A stretch of DNA of 9,329 bases, taken from assembly GCA_025453375.1 (NCBI GenBank), contig JALOQT010000067.1:1-9329 (forward strand), read 5' to 3'. Origin of the DNA: Phycisphaerales bacterium (GTDB lineage: Bacteria; Planctomycetota; Phycisphaerae; Phycisphaerales; UBA1924). How positions within the stretch are numbered: position 1 is the stretch's first letter; every line of letters starts with the position of its first letter. The position numbers were made by a program, and so were the translations under genes. The notes beneath the pieces were generated by a model. It did not search any database and had not been told where the DNA came from. It saw nothing but the letters and a program-made list of their open reading frames with translations. Shown piece by piece: positions 5,660 to 9,329 of the stretch.

Positions 5660-6145
5660 TCAGACGTCGTCGTCTTCGTCATCGTCCGCACCGGGGCCAA
5701 ACTCCTGCCCGTCTTCATCATCTTCGTATTCGAGGTCGTCGTCGTCGTCAAACTCGGTTTCGTCGTCGAGGTCATCCTCCTCGTCGTCGTCATCCTCGTC
5801 ATCTTCGTCTTCGTCCTCAAAGACGTCCTCGTCCTCATCATCCTCATCGTCGGCATCATCGTCATCGTCATCGTCGGCGTCGTCATCATCGTCGTCGAGT
5901 TTGACATCCTCGTCCTCGTCGTCGAGCTCCTCTTCCTCCTCGATGGGCGCATCGTCGCCCTCGTCGTCCTTGGAGGGCTTCTTGGCCCCGACCGGGCGAG
6001 CCAGCGGGTGGCCCAGCGGGTGACCCAGCGACAGGCCGTCGACATCCGCCGCCCAGGCCACGGCCTCGGCGGGCATGGCGGCAGCGTCCGAAGCGCTCTG
6101 GGCGCTGGAGATCGGGCGAGAAGTTCCGGCCTGGTGCATCAGCAT
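5660..6145 (-). CDS. Extremely acidic Asp/Glu-rich protein, about 161 residues
   Basis: The last about 100 residues are almost wholly Asp and Glu with scattered aromatic and hydrophobic residues (DVKLDDDDD, DVFEDEDED, TEFDDDDDLEYEDDED, GQEFGPGADDDEDDDV). The N-terminal part is ordinary sequence with AWAADVDGLSLGHPLGHPL and a short basic patch (GAKKPSK) before the acidic tail. The start is unclear: ATG at 6145, 6139 or 6076, or TTG at 6229, and none has a good ribosome site. I took 6145 because codon bias is good from about there. The opposite-strand reading is a poly-Ser/Arg artefact of the GAC/GAT/GAG repeats. Acidic tails of this sort can bind cations or basic proteins, or end a RNA-polymerase delta-like protein, but no folded domain is present to identify one. 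Confidence 0.65.
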   Translation of the reverse strand: MLMHQAGTSRPISSAQSASDAAAMPAEAVAWAADVDGLSLGHPLGHPLARPVGAKKPSKDDEGDDAPIEEEEELDDEDEDVKLDDDDDDADDDDDDDADDEDDEDEDVFEDEDEDDEDDDDEEDDLDDETEFDDDDDLEYEDDEDGQEFGPGADDDEDDDV

Positions 6146-6371
6146 GACGGGGACGCACGCAGTCAACCAGCAATTCTTCGGCTTTGCTGGTTCGTTGCGC
6201 GGCGTGCGACGGTTCGCCTGTGCCGCCAACTTCCCGCGTCAATCGGTCCGCGCACGGGGCAGACTTTCATCGATGCCCGCAAATCCGCACGACCGGGGAA
6301 AACCCTTGATGGTCACACCCTCGGGTGTTCGCAGGGCGGCAGTGGTGGGGGGCCTGGGTGGGCGTGGGCCC

Positions 6372-6390
6372 GCAGGACGGGGTATCCTGC
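6372..6390. promoter_or_regulatory. Inverted repeat overlapping a possible -10 before the membrane pair
   Basis: GCAGGA (6372-6377) pairs with TCCTGC (6385-6390) around a 7-nt loop that runs into TATCCT (6383-6388), which could serve as a -10. The ATG follows at 6410 with no Shine-Dalgarno sequence, so the leader would be very short. No good -35 is visible. A second small hairpin, ACACC/GGTGT with a CTCG loop, lies further upstream in the same divergent gap near 6315-6330. Confidence 0.35.
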
Positions 6391-6409
6391 CCACTCCGCC
6401 GGTTGACCT

Positions 6410-7141
6410 ATGGCCGCACCATCGATCTACGAGTTTGATGCCGAGTCGCAGATGCCCGCGCGGTTTCAGCCGCTGGCGATGGTGCTGGCGTGGGTGTTTC
6501 CCGGCCTTGGGCATTGGTATCTGGGGATGCGTCAGCGTGCGTGGCGGATCGCGCTGGGGGTGCTGGGGCTGATTGCCGTCGGCGTGCTGGTGGCCGGGAT
6601 TGATGCGGTCGATGGCGGGCAGTTGTACATGCCGCGGGAAACGCGCGATGGCAAGCCGGTCATCACCACCTCGGACCGAGAAGTCGCTCAGGTCGTCGGC
6701 ATGCTCTTCGCTGGGCCGGTGGTGATTGCGATCGATCAGGTGCATCAGCGCCGCTTCAAGGTGCTGGAAGATGGCTTTGCAGGCCCGGGGCGGAATGTGC
6801 CGGTGATCATCCGGCGCAACGCCCACCCGTGGGAGATTCGCGACCCGGCGACGGGCAAGCCCATCGCCGTGCGCGATGGCGACGGCTCGCCGATGAACTT
6901 CGTCGACCCCTCGACGCGCCAGACCCGGCTGAGCACCCCGGCGGATCGCCCGCCCAACATCCCGGCGCTGGCCCGCATCCGCGAGATCGGCGGGCTGTTT
7001 GCGTGTCTGGCGGGGATGCTGAACCTCATTGCGATGGTGGACGCGGCGTTTGCCCGCCGGCGCACGGTCGATCCGGATCATCCGGCGATCCGCGCGGCGT
7101 TGCGAGCACGCGAGCAGACCTCCGGCGGAGGTGCGGCGTGA
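6410..7141 (+). CDS. Membrane protein with PGLGHWYLG motif (DUF6677-like, tentative)
   Basis: The product has 243 residues. Near the N terminus is LAMVLAWVFPGLGHWYLG (about 24-41), a glycine/proline-containing hydrophobic hairpin motif of the type seen in TM2 and DUF6677 proteins, followed by a second hydrophobic segment (IALGVLGLIAVGVLVAG, about 47-63). A polar, probably extracytoplasmic or cytoplasmic domain of about 120 residues follows; a hydrophobic stretch (VVGMLFAGPVVIAI) lies within it. A C-terminal membrane segment (IGGLFACLAGMLNLIAMV) precedes a basic tail. The family name is from memory and tentative; function is unknown. It is translationally coupled to the next gene (stop TGA overlaps the next start as GTGA), so the two products probably act together. 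Confidence 0.85.
   Translation: MAAPSIYEFDAESQMPARFQPLAMVLAWVFPGLGHWYLGMRQRAWRIALGVLGLIAVGVLVAGIDAVDGGQLYMPRETRDGKPVITTSDREVAQVVGMLFAGPVVIAIDQVHQRRFKVLEDGFAGPGRNVPVIIRRNAHPWEIRDPATGKPIAVRDGDGSPMNFVDPSTRQTRLSTPADRPPNIPALARIREIGGLFACLAGMLNLIAMVDAAFARRRTVDPDHPAIRAALRAREQTSGGGAA
7127..7132 (+). promoter_or_regulatory. Shine-Dalgarno site for the GTG-started membrane gene
   Basis: GGAGGT lies 5 nt before the GTG at 7138. It sits inside the end of the upstream gene and decides the GTG start, which overlaps that gene's stop codon. Confidence 0.8.
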
Positions 7142-7419
7142 ACCCGACCACACCGTCAGGCAACCCCAGCCAGAGCGTGGATTTTGCCCATCGCTGGTTC
7201 ATCGATGCGATGTCGATTCACGATCAGTGGTGGCTGCTGATCATCCCGATGGCGCTGCTGATCGCCGTCGCGTACAAAGCCGTGCGGCTGAAGAACCTCG
7301 ACCGCTACTGGCGCGAAGTGGGGCTGATGACGGTGCAAATCCTGCTGGGCATGGCCGCGCTGGCCGGGGCGCTGTGGCTGCTGGCGGAGGTGTATGTCAA
7401 GCAGTGGATGAATGGGTGA
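7138..7419 (+). CDS. Small two-helix membrane protein, translationally coupled
   Basis: The product has 93 residues from a GTG start with a strong GGAGGT site. It has a polar N terminus, a membrane segment WWLLIIPMALLIAVAY (about 36-51), a charged loop (KAVRLKNLDRYWREV), a second membrane segment (LMTVQILLGMAALAGALWLLAEVYV, about 68-90) and a short tail. Longer frames extending upstream run through the coding region of the previous gene and are artefacts. The four-base GTGA overlap with the larger membrane protein gene indicates one operon. No function is known to me; it may be a partner subunit. Confidence 0.85.
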   Translation: MNPTTPSGNPSQSVDFAHRWFIDAMSIHDQWWLLIIPMALLIAVAYKAVRLKNLDRYWREVGLMTVQILLGMAALAGALWLLAEVYVKQWMNG

Positions 7420-7421
7420 GG

Positions 7422-7528
7422 GAAGAAGGCATCAGGGATTGGCCATCAGGCATCAGTGAAGAAGGAAGCGTCGCGCAGCGATACCTTCCCTCGATCCCTT
7501 ATCCCTCGATCCCTTGATCTCCGATCCC
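7422..7528. repeat. Short-repeat patch between convergent genes
   Basis: GAAGAAGG recurs at 7422-7429 and 7458-7465, and GGCATCAG at 7428-7435 and 7449-7456. The 13-bp sequence CCCTCGATCCCTT recurs at 7488-7500 and 7503-7515 (period 15), followed by a decayed third copy to 7528. The patch fills the 79-base gap between the small membrane gene and truD and runs into the truD coding end. GAAGG (7461-7465) and CCTTC (7484-7488) could close a hairpin that ends both convergent transcripts. Confidence 0.75.
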
Positions 7529-8833
7529 ACTCTTGCCCACCTTCATCACTTCTTCCATCACCACTGTGGCAAAGGCGCCGGCGGGCAGGTCGAAGGCGAC
7601 GCGGACGAATGTGCCGTGCTCGTCGCCCCCGGCTTCGAGATCGACGTGCGTGATGGGCACGCGGAGGCTGCGTCGTGTGCCTGGGATGTCGGCGTCAGTC
7701 AGCGGGCCATCGAGCTGTTCGGGCGTGAGGCCAAACGCGGCTAATGCGGCCAATTCGGCGTGATCGACCTGGCCACCGGCGCGGGCCATGCGCGGGCCCC
7801 ACATCGGGCCGCTCGGGCTGATCTCGCCCTTGGCCAGGCGCTGGGCCAGCGTTACATCAGCCGCGTCTTCGACGCTGAATACCGCCCCGCCTTCGTGCTT
7901 GAAGGCCAGATCGCCGGGCAACAGGCGGTCAAAGGTGCCGGCCTCCAAGCGCTCATCGAGCACGCGGTTGAAGACCGCCGACTGCAGGGCGCTGAAGTAA
8001 AACCCGCGGGCCAGCGGCTCGATCGCCTTGCACGCTTCCAGCGGCCCGGCGCCGCGGATGAGGGCCCGCAGCAGGCGCTGCTCGGTGTGCAGCGTGCGAT
8101 GCGTGTGTCGCAGGGCCTCGGGCAAGTCGCCGCGGGCATAGGCCTCGCGGGCCAAGGTGTTTTCTTCGCCCAGGCAGGCGTGCGGGCTGGGGCCGAGGAT
8201 CAGGTCCAGCGCTTCTCGCCACTGGCCCAGCACCAGCGCACGGCCGACGAGGTGGTTATCTTCCAGCAGGCCGAATCGCTGCTCGCCCGTGCGGTTCGGC
8301 ACGCCTCTGGCTTCGAGGCGCTGCAGCGTCTTCTGCGCATCAAAGACTGACCGCAGCGTGACGTTGCGAACCCGGATCGAGAACCGATTGCCCAGCAGAT
8401 GCCCACGCCGCAGTTTGTTGCTGTGCAGGTCCGACCAGAGTACGACGATCCGCTCATCGGTGATCATCGGGAAGTCCTCGGGCGTCTTGCCCGGGGCGTG
8501 AATCGAGATCACCTGGCGCGTGATCGCGTGGCGGTCCTTCAGCCCGGCGTAGCCAATCGCCGACTCGCGCACGCCAAAGTGCTTGGCCAGGATCTTGACC
8601 AGTTGCTGCGTGCTCAGCCCGCGCTTCTGCACGAAGATGTAGATGTGCTCACCACTGCCGCAGGGTTGATACGCCGGGATTTCCTCGACGAGGAAGTCAT
8701 CATCGCGCTGTTTGATCACCCCGCCGATGCCCGGCACATCGGCCGTGAGGTATCGCGTCGGCCGCACGTGCGGCGACGAATCCAAGCCTCGCGAATCACG
8801 AGCCGCCGCACCCACATCGCCAGATGACGTCAT
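7499..8833 (-). CDS. truD: tRNA pseudouridine(13) synthase TruD
   Basis: TruD isomerises uridine 13 in the D-stem region of tRNA to pseudouridine, in the cytoplasm. The 444-residue product starts at the ATG at 8833; a frame open to 8935 adds only unrelated Arg-rich sequence. Family motifs are clear: GGVIKQRDDDFLVEEI (37-52), GLSTQQLVKILAKHFGV (72-88), GYAGLKDRHA (94-103) with catalytic Asp at 100, and LLGNRFSIRVRN (146-157). The TRUD insertion domain follows, with NRTGEQRFG, then GFYFSALQSAVFNRVLDERL, which matches the family's second catalytic-domain block. Length is in the range for bacterial TruD, somewhat long because of an N-terminal extension of about 25 residues. The last residues (GIGDQGIEG) come from an intergenic-type repeat and are probably a recent add-on. 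No Shine-Dalgarno site is visible. It follows the acyltransferase gene after 73 bases, probably in the same transcript. Confidence 0.96.
   Translation of the reverse strand: MTSSGDVGAAARDSRGLDSSPHVRPTRYLTADVPGIGGVIKQRDDDFLVEEIPAYQPCGSGEHIYIFVQKRGLSTQQLVKILAKHFGVRESAIGYAGLKDRHAITRQVISIHAPGKTPEDFPMITDERIVVLWSDLHSNKLRRGHLLGNRFSIRVRNVTLRSVFDAQKTLQRLEARGVPNRTGEQRFGLLEDNHLVGRALVLGQWREALDLILGPSPHACLGEENTLAREAYARGDLPEALRHTHRTLHTEQRLLRALIRGAGPLEACKAIEPLARGFYFSALQSAVFNRVLDERLEAGTFDRLLPGDLAFKHEGGAVFSVEDAADVTLAQRLAKGEISPSGPMWGPRMARAGGQVDHAELAALAAFGLTPEQLDGPLTDADIPGTRRSLRVPITHVDLEAGGDEHGTFVRVAFDLPAGAFATVVMEEVMKVGKSGIGDQGIEG
8824..8833. repeat. 10-bp perfect palindrome over the truD start codon
   Basis: ATGACGTCAT reads the same on both strands and its last three bases on the plus strand are the complement of the truD ATG. 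It could be an operator or simply chance. Confidence 0.3.
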
Positions 8834-8906
8834 GAAACACTGTAGTCGAGCGGACTTTGGCCCAACCGGATTGGCTTCGCTTCGGCCACGTCGGGCACGC
8901 CACGCG

Positions 8907-9329
8907 TCAGCTCTTGGCCGCCCGTGGCGGCTCATAGTTCACTGGCCCGACCCAGCGGACGTACTGCTCTTCGAGGTGCTTGGCGATCGCGCCGGCCTTG
9001 ATCGGCACCGCCGGGCCGCCGCTGGGCTGCGGGGCGAACAGGTCGATCGGCTCCATAAACTCAATGACGCTGCGGCTTGGGCGGATCAAGCTGCTGTACG
9101 CGTGTTCGCACACCGGCGCCTCGCGCAGCACCGCCGGCAGCACGATCGCGCGGCTCTTGGCGATCAGCAAGCCGACGCCCGGGGCAAACGGATAAATCTG
9201 CCCGCGATGGCGACACAGCCGCCCTTCCGGGAAGATGCCCAGGATCGCGCCGGATTGCACATGGCGCAGCGCCTCGCGCAGGCCGGCCAGGTCCCGATTG
9301 GCCGGCGGCGCGGGCGGGGCGACGGCACC
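8907..9329 (-). CDS. 1-acyl-sn-glycerol-3-phosphate acyltransferase (PlsC-type), 3' part
   Basis: The frame is open through the right window edge, so the 5' end is missing, including the HxxxxD catalytic block expected further upstream. The visible 140 residues include LREALRHVQSGAILGIFPEGR, whose FPEGR (residues 33-37) is the conserved phosphate-binding block III of glycerolipid acyltransferases, then PFAPGVGLLIAKSRAIVLPAVL, the block IV region. PlsC-type enzymes acylate lysophosphatidic acid to phosphatidic acid at the inner membrane in phospholipid synthesis. A close relative in ornithine-lipid or other acyl transfer is possible, because only the C-terminal half is seen. The C terminus (EQYVRWVGPVNYEPPRAAKS) is unremarkable. 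truD follows on the same strand. Confidence 0.86.
   Translation of the reverse strand, partial: GAVAPPAPPANRDLAGLREALRHVQSGAILGIFPEGRLCRHRGQIYPFAPGVGLLIAKSRAIVLPAVLREAPVCEHAYSSLIRPSRSVIEFMEPIDLFAPQPSGGPAVPIKAGAIAKHLEEQYVRWVGPVNYEPPRAAKS

Noticed and set aside
5610..6023. Plus-strand poly-Ser ORF opposite the acidic gene
   Set aside because: It is the complement reading of GAC/GAG repeats; composition is an artefact of the repeat.
7760..8350. 196-residue plus-strand ORF opposite truD
   Set aside because: Antisense to strongly conserved TruD motifs.
1..9329. Defence island, prophage or insertion sequence
   Set aside because: No transposase, integrase, nuclease, toxin or phage structural gene is visible, and no terminal inverted repeats flank any segment.

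Overview
The window is high-GC bacterial DNA that most resembles an uncultured planctomycete of the Phycisphaerae type. The reasons are an exported formylglycine-generating-enzyme-fold protein ending in a PEP-CTERM-like tail (IPGPST, hydrophobic stretch, arginine cluster), several long proteins of the kind seen mainly in planctomycetes, few clear Shine-Dalgarno sites, and wide intergenic spaces with short tandem repeats. This assignment is inference from gene content; there is no rRNA or other marker in the window.

Left part (1-2647, + strand): an unrecognised 400-residue soluble protein that may begin outside the window, then a secreted SUMF1-fold protein with a signal peptide and C-terminal sorting signal. 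Middle (2648-3557): about 900 bases with no convincing protein gene. It holds an array of 13 head-to-tail octamers (2784-2887) and then what I consider the most interesting item here, a minus-strand non-coding RNA of about 255 nt (about 3170 to 2912). It has its own extended -10 promoter, nested stems, a possible pseudoknot and a Rho-independent terminator. A 17-bp hairpin and one perfect DnaA-box match lie to its right.

Centre (3558-6145, - strand): a run of three genes, listed in transcription order: an extremely acidic Asp/Glu-rich protein, a 187-residue protein with a compact conserved-looking core, and an exported Spy/CpxP-like LTxxQ protein with a G10 tract in its coding strand. Right-centre (6410-7419, + strand): two translationally coupled membrane protein genes whose start and stop overlap as GTGA. 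Right (7499-9329, - strand): truD (tRNA pseudouridine-13 synthase) preceded by the 3' part of a PlsC-type acyltransferase. TruD and the small membrane protein gene converge on another short-repeat patch (7422-7528) that encodes the last residues of TruD.

The genes do not form one obvious pathway. They are housekeeping (truD, plsC-like), envelope (Spy-like, membrane pair, PEP-CTERM protein) and lineage-specific unknown genes. The candidate undescribed element is the structured RNA, not a multi-gene system.
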